A DNA stretch of 36,240 nt, from assembly GCA_000739515.1 (NCBI GenBank), contig DF820460.1:5001-41240 (forward strand). The letters are read 5' to 3'. How positions within the stretch are numbered: position 1 is the stretch's first letter; every line of letters starts with the position of its first letter. Both the position numbers and the translations under genes were made by a program. Under the pieces are notes generated by a model, which worked only from the letters and a program-made list of their open reading frames with translations, was not told the origin of the DNA and searched no databases. Positions 17,053-25,733 of this stretch are shown piece after piece. Source of the DNA: Candidatus Moduliflexus flocculans (lineage in GTDB: Bacteria; Moduliflexota; Moduliflexia; Moduliflexales; Moduliflexaceae).

Positions 17053-18225
17053 ATGAAACGTGCAGCCGATACTTACCTGATGTTGTGTTGCATTATCCTG
17101 ACATGTTTAAACATTCAAAGTTGTCATGATTCATCGCCAACGTCTCCGGGAGCATCTGACACCAAGCCAGTTCCTACGGCAACCCTGCCGCCGAATTCAG
17201 CAGCGCACCAATTACAAGGCATAGTAAGCGGAACCGTCACCCATCGCGCGTTGCCCAATATTCAAGTCACGCTTGGTTCTCGATCCACAGTGACTGACGC
17301 GGAGGGAAAATTCACCTTTTCTGGCGTTACGGGAAATAATCTCGTTTTTCAGATGAGCGGAGAGTCCATCTATCCCCGCGTTGCGACGTTATCAACATCT
17401 GCAAATGAACGCATCGAACTTGACGCCATCGAAAAAGATAGCGGATTTCATCTGGGTTTTTATCGCGAACTTGCCAGAGGCAATCACCCGACAGAACAAC
17501 ATCTTTATCCGCTCCAACGCTGGGTGTCTCCTCCGACATTTTATATTGATACCAACCCAAAGGCGACGAACGAAGAGGAAATTTCTAAAGATACAATTGA
17601 ACAGATCAAACAATTACTCATCAAGATAACGCCGATCTTCACCGGAGATGTGTTCGAAGCTGCCGATATTCAACTCCAATACTTTAACAGCGATGGGTAT
17701 GATTTTTCATTGATTCCCGACCAAACCATCGTTATTTCCTTCGATGACTCGCTTGTGGAAAAAGGAGCGATGGGAGTCACGTTTACCGAGCCAAGTTTCC
17801 AAACGAAACCCTCTGGAGCGCTGTCCAAAGCCTGGATTTTTGTCCTGAACGACAACGCGCCCTATCAAGAAGTCGGCATCAGCAAAATCGAACTATTAGC
17901 GCATGAAATGGGACATGCGTTCGGCTTCCGCCACACATCGCAGCTGCCGTCAGTCATGACGAAAATCGGCGTATTCGGCGGCACATACAGCAATAATGAT
18001 CGCCTTCACATGTCTATTGTTTATCACCGTCCATTCGGCAACCAGGATATTGACGCAGATCCGCAGCCGAATCAGAAATCGTTTGAAGAAATTTTGGGGC
18101 GGCAGGCATTTATTGATTTTGCGCCAACGCCTTTCTCTCTCAAGCGAACCAATCATCTTGCTCAAAATTCCAGCCCAGCCGCGCATCTTTTTTCCACGGT
18201 TCCCAGCCAGAACATCTTCGAATAA
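17053..18225 (+). CDS. Predicted lipoprotein zinc metalloprotease with carboxypeptidase-regulatory-like domain
   Basis: A 390-residue exported protein. The N-terminal hydrophobic signal ends in a possible lipobox IQSC (Cys24), followed by a linker rich in S, T and P. A carboxypeptidase regulatory-like beta domain covers about 55-125 (GTVTHRALPNIQVTLG then TDAEGKFTFSGV). The catalytic part contains HEMGHAFGFRH at residues 284-294, the HExxHxxGxxH zinc site of metzincins, with a plausible Met-turn at Met302 (PSVMTK). It is therefore likely a surface-anchored peptidase; the substrate is unknown. The start is supported by GGGGGGA just upstream. The divergent neighbour is a secreted DUF11 protein, a possible partner or target. 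Confidence 0.85.
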   Translation: MKRAADTYLMLCCIILTCLNIQSCHDSSPTSPGASDTKPVPTATLPPNSAAHQLQGIVSGTVTHRALPNIQVTLGSRSTVTDAEGKFTFSGVTGNNLVFQMSGESIYPRVATLSTSANERIELDAIEKDSGFHLGFYRELARGNHPTEQHLYPLQRWVSPPTFYIDTNPKATNEEEISKDTIEQIKQLLIKITPIFTGDVFEAADIQLQYFNSDGYDFSLIPDQTIVISFDDSLVEKGAMGVTFTEPSFQTKPSGALSKAWIFVLNDNAPYQEVGISKIELLAHEMGHAFGFRHTSQLPSVMTKIGVFGGTYSNNDRLHMSIVYHRPFGNQDIDADPQPNQKSFEEILGRQAFIDFAPTPFSLKRTNHLAQNSSPAAHLFSTVPSQNIFE

Positions 18226-18581
18226 AACCAATGGTGTTTGAAAAGATCATCAGACGCCCCGCCGGGGCGTCTCTCCCATACGGACGCTCTTCGCTCCCTC
18301 CGGCACTTAAGGCTCGCATATTTTTATTGACATGTTTTCAGCCTCTCTCATAGCGCTACGACTGGCGTTTCTATCACCGATATTCGTTCTATCGCACTCT
18401 TTAACGAGTGGCGGTGGCAGCATTCCCTTCGGCACGCTCAGGAAACGCCGCGCATTGAGCGTGTCGAAACGTGACAATTCATTGCGGTGTGCGATAATAC
18501 CGCGTTAAGCTTGCATGTTGCGCTGATAGCGTTTTGGCCAGACGAAACCCCTGTACAGCGAGATGACAGCTTGTATAATAG
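18226..18581. other. Intergenic region upstream of the GH57/DUF3536 gene
   Basis: No gene is seen in this 356-base stretch. It holds a family C hairpin at 18252-18272 that may terminate the metalloprotease gene, an imperfect 13-bp inverted repeat (18428-18440 with 18456-18468, TTCGGCACGCTCA type), and a TATAAT at 18574-18579 immediately before the next start codon. Confidence 0.6.
18252..18272. repeat. Hairpin repeat family C, copy 2
   Basis: AGACGCCCC-GCC-GGGGCGTCT, a 9-bp perfect stem 26 bases after the metalloprotease stop. It shares ACGCCCCG-N-CGGGGCGTCTCT with the copy at 11240. Confidence 0.75.
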
Positions 18582-21401
18582 ATGACAACCGAACAGAAAA
18601 AAATTTTTCTTGTGATTCATGGGCATTTTTATCAACCTCCCAGAGAGAACCCCTGGACGCAGCGCATTCCGCGCCAGGAGAGCGCCGCGCCGTTTCATGA
18701 CTGGAATGAACGGATTACCAGCGAGTGCTACAAGCCCAATACTCGTTCGCGCGTGATGAATGACCAGGGGCAAATTCTTTCATTAGAAAATAACTTTGCG
18801 CATATCAATTTTAATATCGGCCCGACGCTATTCGCTTGGTTAGAGGAACATGCGCCTGACGTCTATCAGAAGATTCTTGCGGCTGACGCTCTGAGTTGCC
18901 AACAGCAGGGATATGGCAACGCGATTGCGCAAGCGTATAACCATATCATGCTGCCGTTAGCCAATACCCGCGATGCAGCCACTCAGATTCTCTGGGGAAT
19001 TCGCGAATTTCGCCATCGGTTCGGGCGCGCCCCGGAATCCATCTGGCTTCCGGAAACCGGCATCAACGACGACACGGTCAACCTGCTGATCGAACATGGC
19101 CTGAAATATGTTATCTTATCGCCAACTCAAGCGCAACGTATTTGCCATATTGGCGAAGATGATTGGCTCGATGTCAGCGATAATGGAATTGATGTCACGC
19201 AGCCATACCGACTGTTTAAAAAAGAGACGACCGCGGTAGCGTCAGCCAAAAAATCGCTTCCAATCAATGATCCTCATGCGCCGGAAGTTGACGCGGATGC
19301 TAAACCTGGAGTTCGTTATTCTCCCGATCAATATATAGACGTGTTTTTTTATAATGGCAGCCTTTCCTCTGAGATCAGTTTCAGCCACCTCCTGCAAAAT
19401 CCCCATTTGTTCGCGCAGAAAATTCAGGAGGCCGCAGCGCGTTCATCGGCGTCTCGCGTCCTCGTGCATGTGGCGACAGACGGCGAAATTTATGGGCATC
19501 ACGAACGTCACGGCGATATGAGTCTGGCGGCGCTGCTCACGAATAAATTGCCATCCATACAGGTGGAAGTCACAAATTATAGCCGCTTTTTAGCAATATG
19601 CCCGCCAACAATGCAGGTCGAGCTTAAACCTGGCAGCGAAGACGGCGAAGGCACTTCCTGGAGCTGCTCGCATGGGGTAGGGCGCTGGTATCGCGATTGC
19701 GGTTGCGCGGTGGACAGCCCCGCAGGATGGAATCAGGCGTGGCGCACGCCATTACGCGAAGCCTTCGATGTGCTGCGCGACGGGGTAGCGGAACTCTTTG
19801 AGGAATCTGGTCGCGCCATCTTGCGCGATCCCTGGGCGGCGCGAAACGATTACATCGAATATATGCTTGATCCGACCGACGAGACCCTTGCGAAATTTTT
19901 CGAACGCCATGCCGCCCATCCGCTGAGTGAGGCAGAACAATCGCTTGCGCTGCGATTATTAGAAGCGCAAAAGTATTCGATGTTTACTTACACAAGCTGC
20001 GGTTGGTTTTTTAATGATGTGTCTGGGTTGGAGCCGGTGCAAAACATGCGGTATGCCGCCAGAGCGCTTCAACTCGTCGAAGGGTTGGCCTCACCTGATC
20101 TGGAAACGAAGATGCTGAACGTGCTCGATAACGCGGTCAGCAATATGCCGCAATATGGCACTGGGAAAATGATGTATCTGAATTATGTCAAACCCGACAT
20201 TTTTACGCCGGAACGCGCGGTTAATCATTTGCTGCTCACGACGCAACTTCAACAAAAAGCGGCTCTTGGCAAAGCCTCAAAACACCCGCTGAAGAAACTC
20301 GCCGGGCGTCAGGAATATCCGATTCATATTTACGCGCTGCGCTGCCAGAGCGTCAGCTCGTGGAAAGAATTAGGCGGTCAGCCTGCCACAGAGGAGGTTT
20401 CCGGCGAAACGTTCGAACATGACATGATATTCAGCGGCGTCATCGAAGTCAAAGATACAACGACCAAACAAATCTGGACGCTGCTTTTTACGACATGCCA
20501 CGATGCCAACAAACAACCAATCTCCTATCTCAAACAGTTTCAGAATGCGAATGACGCAGAGTCATTTTTTGCGGCGATTGCTCAGCGCGGAAGCGATGCG
20601 CAACAAGAAATTATTCGCGTATTGGAACAGCATGGCTTGACGCAATATACGCTCACAGACCTATATCATGACGACCGAGAGCACGTCTTCGGGCATGTAT
20701 TGCAAGAATATGCTCATTCTGTTGAAGATCATATCGAAACGGTCTATGCCAAAAGCGTGGAATTACTCGATTCGCTGACGAAAGCAAGCTTGCAAGTGCC
20801 TGCTGCGCTCCATGCCTCGGTAGAATTCGCCCTGACATATCATGCCATGATCGAGATGGAGCGACTCTACTCAAAAGAGGTGGGAGAGTATTCGCCGGCC
20901 ACCCTGCGCGCTGCGCTCGAAAAAATGCTGCATTTGAGCGGCGCTCACTGTCTTACGCTTGATATGGGATTGCTGCGAAGCCGCCTGACGGAAGCGCTTC
21001 GTCAATATATTGATCGGCTTTCGCGCCGATTTCTCGATATGCAGCAACGCGGACGCGACTCGTTCGATTTTAATGCGCGGGAAAGTTTTTTAGTGCTGCT
21101 GCGTGACACCTTGAATCTTCTGGAACAAGCGGAAACACTCGGCGTCGTTCTTGAGAAAATGGACATTCAAAATATGGCGTATGATATTCTTGAAAACGAA
21201 ATCCCGCGATATATGAATCTGTTTAAGACAGCCCTGCAAAACGCGGGGCAAACGGAGAGCGAAAGCGCTCACCAGGAATTACACCGTTTTTTTCAGGAAT
21301 ATCAATTTCTCCGGGAATGCTTAAAGTTAGGACAACGGTTAAACTTTCACATTGATCGCTATCGGCAGGTATTAATTTCTTCAGAATTAGGCGTTTTTTA
21401 A
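18582..21401 (+). CDS. DUF3536 protein with GH57-type catalytic domain
   Basis: A 939-residue, apparently cytoplasmic protein. The N-terminal part matches the glycoside hydrolase family 57 barrel: IHGHFYQPPRENPW near residue 12, the nucleophile-type motif WLPETGIND (Glu158), and VATDGEIYGHHERHGD near 298-313 with the candidate acid/base Asp300. The centre and C-terminus correspond to DUF3536, with the signature SWSCSHGVGRWYRDCGC, and a long helical tail. GH57 enzymes act on alpha-glucans (amylases, branching enzymes, 4-alpha-glucanotransferases); the activity of DUF3536 members is unclear to me. The start lacks a visible Shine-Dalgarno sequence. It is convergent with htrA, and a hairpin separates them. 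Confidence 0.9.
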   Translation: MTTEQKKIFLVIHGHFYQPPRENPWTQRIPRQESAAPFHDWNERITSECYKPNTRSRVMNDQGQILSLENNFAHINFNIGPTLFAWLEEHAPDVYQKILAADALSCQQQGYGNAIAQAYNHIMLPLANTRDAATQILWGIREFRHRFGRAPESIWLPETGINDDTVNLLIEHGLKYVILSPTQAQRICHIGEDDWLDVSDNGIDVTQPYRLFKKETTAVASAKKSLPINDPHAPEVDADAKPGVRYSPDQYIDVFFYNGSLSSEISFSHLLQNPHLFAQKIQEAAARSSASRVLVHVATDGEIYGHHERHGDMSLAALLTNKLPSIQVEVTNYSRFLAICPPTMQVELKPGSEDGEGTSWSCSHGVGRWYRDCGCAVDSPAGWNQAWRTPLREAFDVLRDGVAELFEESGRAILRDPWAARNDYIEYMLDPTDETLAKFFERHAAHPLSEAEQSLALRLLEAQKYSMFTYTSCGWFFNDVSGLEPVQNMRYAARALQLVEGLASPDLETKMLNVLDNAVSNMPQYGTGKMMYLNYVKPDIFTPERAVNHLLLTTQLQQKAALGKASKHPLKKLAGRQEYPIHIYALRCQSVSSWKELGGQPATEEVSGETFEHDMIFSGVIEVKDTTTKQIWTLLFTTCHDANKQPISYLKQFQNANDAESFFAAIAQRGSDAQQEIIRVLEQHGLTQYTLTDLYHDDREHVFGHVLQEYAHSVEDHIETVYAKSVELLDSLTKASLQVPAALHASVEFALTYHAMIEMERLYSKEVGEYSPATLRAALEKMLHLSGAHCLTLDMGLLRSRLTEALRQYIDRLSRRFLDMQQRGRDSFDFNARESFLVLLRDTLNLLEQAETLGVVLEKMDIQNMAYDILENEIPRYMNLFKTALQNAGQTESESAHQELHRFFQEYQFLRECLKLGQRLNFHIDRYRQVLISSELGVF

Positions 21402-21431
21402 CCGTTCGGCAAACGTCATGCACAAAAATCT

Positions 21432-21456
21432 GTCAGACACCGTCAAGGTGTCTGAC
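21432..21456. terminator. Bidirectional hairpin between the GH57 and htrA genes (repeat family B)
   Basis: GTCAGACACC-GTCAA-GGTGTCTGAC. It is followed by GTCTTTTCTTG on the plus strand and by AGATTTTTG on the minus strand, so it can terminate both converging genes. Related copies lie at 27324 and 31717. Confidence 0.75.
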
Positions 21457-21507
21457 GTCTTTTCTTGACCGCCCAGACCTCTAAGTGACAGTATTCGGTG
21501 TAACACC

Positions 21508-22740
21508 TTATTGGACAGGGAGTTCTTCAAAAGGAAAGGTTGGGGTTTCCGGCTCAGGGAATTCCCCTAATGTCAGGGGAATCAGCATTTCCTCGCCATC
21601 GCGATTGATCAACAGCGAACTGGTGGCGCCGGGCTCATAATCTGCGGCAATACGCGGCAAATCAATCGAATGGGCAATGTCAACGTCATTAAAGCGCAAA
21701 ATAACATCGCCGCGCACAATGCCAGCTTTATCGGCAGGCCCATCTGGAACGATACCGGTGACTAACGCGCCTTTTGTATTTGGGAGGTTAAAGGAAGCGA
21801 CAATTTCCGGCGTGATTTCTTGAATGACAATCCCGACCCAACCGCGTTTGACCCTGCCATATTGTTGCAAATCGTCAACGACCTCCCGGACAATATTGAT
21901 CGGAATCGCAAAGCCGATCCCTTGCGCAAACCGATTTTGATCGACCTGCCCGAAAATCGCCGTGTTGATTCCAATAACTTCACCGTTGATATTTACTAAC
22001 GGCCCGCCGCTATTGCCAGGGTTAATAGAGGCATCAGTCTGAATAAAATCATCATACGGATTCCCCATCACTCGCCCTTTGGCGCTGATAATTCCGGCAG
22101 TGACCGTCTGACTTAAGCCATAGGGATTGCCAACTGCGATCACCCATTCCCCCACGCGCAGAGCATTAGAGTCTCCTAATACCGCCACCGGCAATTCCTG
22201 CGCAGTCGGGGCAATCTTAATGAGCGCAATATCGGTTTTTACGTCTTTCCCAATAATTTTCGCTTGAAATTCTTGATCATCGGAAAGCTTAACGCGGATT
22301 TCGTCCGAAGCTTCGATCACATGATTGTTCGTAATGATATAGCCTTCTTTTCCGATAATCACTCCAGACCCCAGACTCCGGCGTTTGAATTGATGAATCG
22401 GATTTTTTTCGCGGGAAGGCGGGCGGCCATCATTGCTATTCGCTTGCGGAATTTGTTCGATAATTGCGCCAATCGTCTGCACGGTATTAATATTAACGAC
22501 GGCAGGCCGAATCTTTTCCGCAATATCCGCAAACGAATACGGGATATACTGCGGATTCTGCGCGGATACATTTTGCGCATTGCTCAAGGAAAACAGGAGA
22601 ATGAACGCGGAGCAGCAACATGCTGATAATGTTCGTTGAAAAAAGGATAGATATGGCACAATATTTATGTAATTACATGAATTCTTTACGATCAAAGTAA
22701 TACCGCTTGCCTTCGAATAGATCGCAACTCGAAATTTCAC
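21508..22740 (-). CDS. HtrA/DegP-type periplasmic serine protease
   Basis: A trypsin-fold protease with an N-terminal export signal (hydrophobic stretch around residues 37-58 ending near VSAQ). The catalytic triad is visible: His140 in ITNNHVIEAS, Asp170 in KTDIALIKI and Ser244 in INPGNSGGPLVN. One PDZ domain occupies about 300-392, so it resembles DegS or one-PDZ HtrA proteins rather than two-PDZ DegP. The frame starts with GTG directly after the stop of the RseB-like gene, suggesting translational coupling; a later GTG at 22659 would shorten the long leader. As last gene of a sigma/anti-sigma/RseB-like operon it is probably an envelope quality-control protease, or possibly takes part in cleaving the anti-sigma factor. 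Confidence 0.92.
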   Translation of the reverse strand: MKFRVAIYSKASGITLIVKNSCNYINIVPYLSFFQRTLSACCCSAFILLFSLSNAQNVSAQNPQYIPYSFADIAEKIRPAVVNINTVQTIGAIIEQIPQANSNDGRPPSREKNPIHQFKRRSLGSGVIIGKEGYIITNNHVIEASDEIRVKLSDDQEFQAKIIGKDVKTDIALIKIAPTAQELPVAVLGDSNALRVGEWVIAVGNPYGLSQTVTAGIISAKGRVMGNPYDDFIQTDASINPGNSGGPLVNINGEVIGINTAIFGQVDQNRFAQGIGFAIPINIVREVVDDLQQYGRVKRGWVGIVIQEITPEIVASFNLPNTKGALVTGIVPDGPADKAGIVRGDVILRFNDVDIAHSIDLPRIAADYEPGATSSLLINRDGEEMLIPLTLGEFPEPETPTFPFEELPVQ

Positions 22741-23895
22741 TCAGTTGGCAATAATCGAGGCCGCTATTTTGACCAATTCTGAATCGGACACTTCGCCAAC
22801 AAGCGTGACGATGCGTTCGGCATCCAGCGCCCAACGCAAAATTTTGATCAGGCCATGATCATAAAATGTCCCTTTGATCGAACTATTGATATCCACCTCT
22901 TTCGTGATCCCTAAAGAAGCATCTACCTCAGTGGCCTGTTTTTCTTCAAAAATCGAAATGGTGCTCATGCCATCAATATAACTAAATTGCACTTTTTCGC
23001 CCCGTTCTGTCGGAGAGGAAATGATCCCATTCAGAATAAATCCTGGAGGGAGATACGTCGGAGCCACAATCGAAAAACTTGCCTGGGCTTGAGCTTCCTC
23101 AATGGTACGAAAATGATTCTCTACCGAGGTTTCCATTTTTGTTCCTTTAGGCACGGTCACAACAAACGATTTTTCCGAAAGTTTTGGCTGAAATGTCAGT
23201 TCGGAAAAAGCTGACAGCAACGCTAAATTCCCGGCCACGTCATACACTTCGGTGCGCACAATCAGGCCATGCTCGCTTTCGATCAACAGTTTCCAGGTGG
23301 GACGGTCATGATGTTTTGGCTCAAACATCACCATCACGTTCCCCATCACTGATGGCACCTGAGGGATTGGCGGCATTATTGCTGCTAAATCCTGCTGCTC
23401 GATTCGGATCGAGTAATTTTCCTGGATCAGCTTATTTTGCGAATAAATGCGCTGAGAAATTTTGCCTAATGAAAGCTGCTGCTTTTTCTTGATGACTGAT
23501 GCTTGTGAGGGAATGTAATGCCACAAATATTTGCCATCATCGAGAATAATCTGTGGCTCGCCATTTTGAAGGGGAGAGACTTCTTTTTTTTCCAATCCTG
23601 CGCCATACGTCACTTTGACAAGCGTTGTAGAGCGCCGCGTCGGGGTATAATCAATAATAAATTTCGTTCCGAGATAACTAAAACGCTTCTCAGAGGAATC
23701 GAGCAATTGCAAGACATCATCAAAGGTAAACGTTTTGGCGGTAGTCGTTTCTTTATCAGGGGTTTGCTGAGCCAAACTCGTTGATGAGGAAAACATCATC
23801 ACCATACAGACATACGCAACAATAACACCTCTCATTGCCCTGATTTGATTTCTTGTCCCTACAACCCGCGATTTCCCCATATTACAACTGCTCAC
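22741..23895 (-). CDS. MucB/RseB-like sigma-factor regulatory protein
   Basis: A 384-residue exported protein. A signal peptide around residues 20-43 ends near SLAQQ. The N-terminal LolA/RseB-like beta domain (about 50-240) shows the pattern FSYLGTKFIIDYTP, GKYLWHYIPSQ and HGLIVRTEVYD. The C-terminal domain (about 265-384) resembles MucB/RseB C-terminal and DUF4367 domains (IVAPTYLPPGFILNG, VQFSYIDGMSTISIFEE). In E. coli, RseB binds the anti-sigma factor RseA and protects it from proteolysis, and a similar role is inferred here from gene order. It lies 9 bases after the anti-sigma gene and directly abuts htrA. The start is uncertain: GTG at 23895 or ATG at 23880. Confidence 0.85.
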   Translation of the reverse strand: MSSCNMGKSRVVGTRNQIRAMRGVIVAYVCMVMMFSSSTSLAQQTPDKETTTAKTFTFDDVLQLLDSSEKRFSYLGTKFIIDYTPTRRSTTLVKVTYGAGLEKKEVSPLQNGEPQIILDDGKYLWHYIPSQASVIKKKQQLSLGKISQRIYSQNKLIQENYSIRIEQQDLAAIMPPIPQVPSVMGNVMVMFEPKHHDRPTWKLLIESEHGLIVRTEVYDVAGNLALLSAFSELTFQPKLSEKSFVVTVPKGTKMETSVENHFRTIEEAQAQASFSIVAPTYLPPGFILNGIISSPTERGEKVQFSYIDGMSTISIFEEKQATEVDASLGITKEVDINSSIKGTFYDHGLIKILRWALDAERIVTLVGEVSDSELVKIAASIIAN

Positions 23896-23904
23896 ACATG
23901 AAGG

Positions 23905-24618
23905 CTACTGAATGACGGCATCCTGAGCGTATCCGACAAACATAATGTCCTCACCTAAACGATCTTGATATCCGCCCACCACATGTGAATAAACATACCC
24001 TTCAAAAGGAGGGGTCGTCGCCTGAACGGGCGTAAGTGAGGGCTGGCCTTCTTCAACAAAGCCGATTTCGAAAAACGATGAGTTATCAGCGTCAGAGATT
24101 GTATTCGGCAGAGGTTCCGTTTGAATAGATTTCGCGATAACTGTTGTGGGTTCAGCAGGCGCGTTTGCGCCAATTTGAGCCATTTGGTTGATCGGAGGCG
24201 TATAGAAGACGCTCACCGCCAAAAATCCAACCGCAAACATCATAACGCACGAGACTGCCGCAGTCCACGCAAACGGACGAGCTTTTAAACTCGACGTCCA
24301 CCCATCCACAAAACGCAGGACGCCTGTCCGCAGACGGAGTTTGAATCCCTTGCGCTCCAAAACAGGAGTTGACTCAGGTTGACATGCTTGAAGTTGCGCG
24401 GTCACTTTCTGAGCAAAATTGGAAGGAACAACTGGCGCTTCTTGCAAAAAGGCATACCGCTTGAGCGTTGTTCGCAATATTTCCTGACGTTGAAGATGGT
24501 GAAGGCATGTTTCACAACTGCGAATATGCTCTTTCAACATCCTGGTTTCATTTTCAGAGAGCGCTTCGTCAATATACCCTGTAATCAGAATACGATAGGC
24601 ATCACACTTCATACACAT
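23905..24618 (-). CDS. Transmembrane anti-sigma factor with zinc finger
   Basis: A 237-residue single-pass membrane protein. The N-terminal zf-HC2/ZAS domain has Cys5, His31, Cys35 and Cys38 (HIRSCETC), which matches the H-x3-C-x2-C zinc anti-sigma motif and would hold the sigma factor in the cytoplasm. One transmembrane segment lies at about 117-139, followed by a periplasmic tail of about 100 residues ending GEDIMFVGYAQDAVIQ. It lies 60 bases after the ECF sigma gene and 9 bases before the RseB-like gene. The regulated-proteolysis model is inferred from RseA-type systems. Two starts two codons apart (24618 and 24612) are equally plausible. Confidence 0.9.
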   Translation of the reverse strand: MCMKCDAYRILITGYIDEALSENETRMLKEHIRSCETCLHHLQRQEILRTTLKRYAFLQEAPVVPSNFAQKVTAQLQACQPESTPVLERKGFKLRLRTGVLRFVDGWTSSLKARPFAWTAAVSCVMMFAVGFLAVSVFYTPPINQMAQIGANAPAEPTTVIAKSIQTEPLPNTISDADNSSFFEIGFVEEGQPSLTPVQATTPPFEGYVYSHVVGGYQDRLGEDIMFVGYAQDAVIQ

Positions 24619-24677
24619 TTCCGGTCACATATTGACGTGAAAAGAAATCGTCCCCCCAACAGCCGATTTCTCTCACC

Positions 24678-25364
24678 TCATAACGCGTGATCTAAGATGT
24701 CTTGCAACGCAGTTCTTGCGCGCGAGAGTCTTGAGCGAATAGTTCCAACTGGGCATTCTAAAATATCAGCGATCTCTTCATACGACAGCCCCTGAAACTC
24801 ACAAAGCGTCAATACCACGCGCTGTTCAGGAGGAAGCGTCGCTAATGCCTCTTCTAACTGCTCAACGAACTCTTTTGCTAACAATAAACTTTGCGGATTT
24901 TCTTCGTAATCTTCCGTTACATCCTCAATCGGCTCTTCTTTGCGATACCGTGTTTCAAAATTCTGAGACCGAGAGGAGGCCGCTAAATAATTTTTACAAT
25001 GGTTAATCGCAATGCGATAGAGCCATGTAAAAAATGACGACTTGCCGTGAAAATCTTTAATGCCTTTAAACGCTGCGATAAAAACTTCTTGTCCGATATC
25101 TTCGACTACCTCAGCATTATTGGTCATCTGATAAATCAGGTGAAACACCTGTCGTTGATAACGAACAATCAATTTTTCAAAGGCATTGGTATCACCTCGC
25201 TGAGAGAATGATACAAGCTCTTCATCTGTCATCAATGCTTGCGTCTTTTCCTTTTGGCGTTTTCCAACGCTTGCAATATCTGCATCTTTTGACAAGGCCG
25301 CCGCCAAAAAGTTCCACACCACCGATAAATTCTTATTATCAATGAAATTATAGAAAATCGTCAT
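24678..25364 (-). CDS. ECF RNA polymerase sigma factor, RpoE-like
   Basis: A sigma-70 family extracytoplasmic-function factor. Region 2 runs from about residue 63 (KLIVRYQRQVFHLIYQMTNN) through VVEDIGQEVFIAAFKGIKDF to FTWLYRIAINHCKNYL. Region 4 is the helix-turn-helix LPPEQRVVLTLCEFQGLSYE with VGTIRSRLSRARTAL. No sigma 1.1 or region 3 is present. It heads an operon with the anti-sigma factor, RseB-like protein and HtrA, so its regulon probably concerns the envelope. The longest frame gives 228 residues; many ECF proteins would start at the internal ATG 25232 (MTDEELVSFSQRGD). A TTGACA-N16-TATTTT promoter just upstream of 25364 is compatible with either. Confidence 0.92.
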   Translation of the reverse strand: MTIFYNFIDNKNLSVVWNFLAAALSKDADIASVGKRQKEKTQALMTDEELVSFSQRGDTNAFEKLIVRYQRQVFHLIYQMTNNAEVVEDIGQEVFIAAFKGIKDFHGKSSFFTWLYRIAINHCKNYLAASSRSQNFETRYRKEEPIEDVTEDYEENPQSLLLAKEFVEQLEEALATLPPEQRVVLTLCEFQGLSYEEIADILECPVGTIRSRLSRARTALQDILDHAL

Positions 25365-25414
25365 CAGAAATTTACAACGAGTTAACAGAACGAAATATTA
25401 TATTTCCTAAGGAA

Positions 25415-25442
25415 AAAATACGGGATATGAAAATGTTGTCAA
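25415..25442 (-). promoter_or_regulatory. Candidate sigma-70-type promoter of the ECF operon
   Basis: On the minus strand TTGACA (25442-25437), 16 bases, then TATTTT (25420-25415), about 50 bases before the long-form start codon. The -35 is a perfect match and the -10 matches 4 of 6. No ECF-type autoregulatory promoter was recognised with confidence. Confidence 0.45.
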
Positions 25443-25633
25443 CAGAAATTTGCAATTTTGAGAAAAAAATTCCACTTTGCATCATACCACTTTTGAGATA
25501 AGAACCATATATTCTTTTTAGACTTGTACCATAACTTGTATCACTTATTATGCCTACGATTTCAAAAACAAGAAAATTTGGGGTGATAACGCCCCTATTT
25601 AACGTGATCTCGGTATAAGTTTTTCGCCATAAC

Positions 25634-25692
25634 GGGGCGACGTGTGTATAGGACATGGCTCGCGTCATCGCCCTACACACATTCCGCCCCGC
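25634..25692 (-). other. Long imperfect hairpin downstream of uxaC
   Basis: On the minus strand, GGGGCGGAATGTGTGTAGGG pairs with CCTATACACACGTCGCCCC across a 20-base centre, allowing small internal loops and a two-base bulge. It begins about 40 bases after the uxaC stop. No U-tract follows. It could be a 3' stability element. Confidence 0.5.
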
Positions 25693-25733
25693 AACGGCTT
25701 TTGAGGTCTGGTCTTCTCCCGAACTCAGGTTAT

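Larger units (their letters stand above)
25365..25733. other. AT-rich intergenic region between uxaC and the ECF sigma gene
   Basis: These 369 bases are noticeably more AT-rich than their surroundings. They hold the candidate promoter of the sigma operon and, at 25634-25692, an extended hairpin in the uxaC 3' region. A 102-residue frame on the minus strand (25372-25680) has no recognisable features and is not called as a gene. Confidence 0.6.

Noticed and set aside
25372..25680. 102-residue minus-strand frame upstream of the ECF sigma gene
   Set aside because: AT-rich, no Shine-Dalgarno sequence or domain, and it overlaps the promoter and hairpin region.
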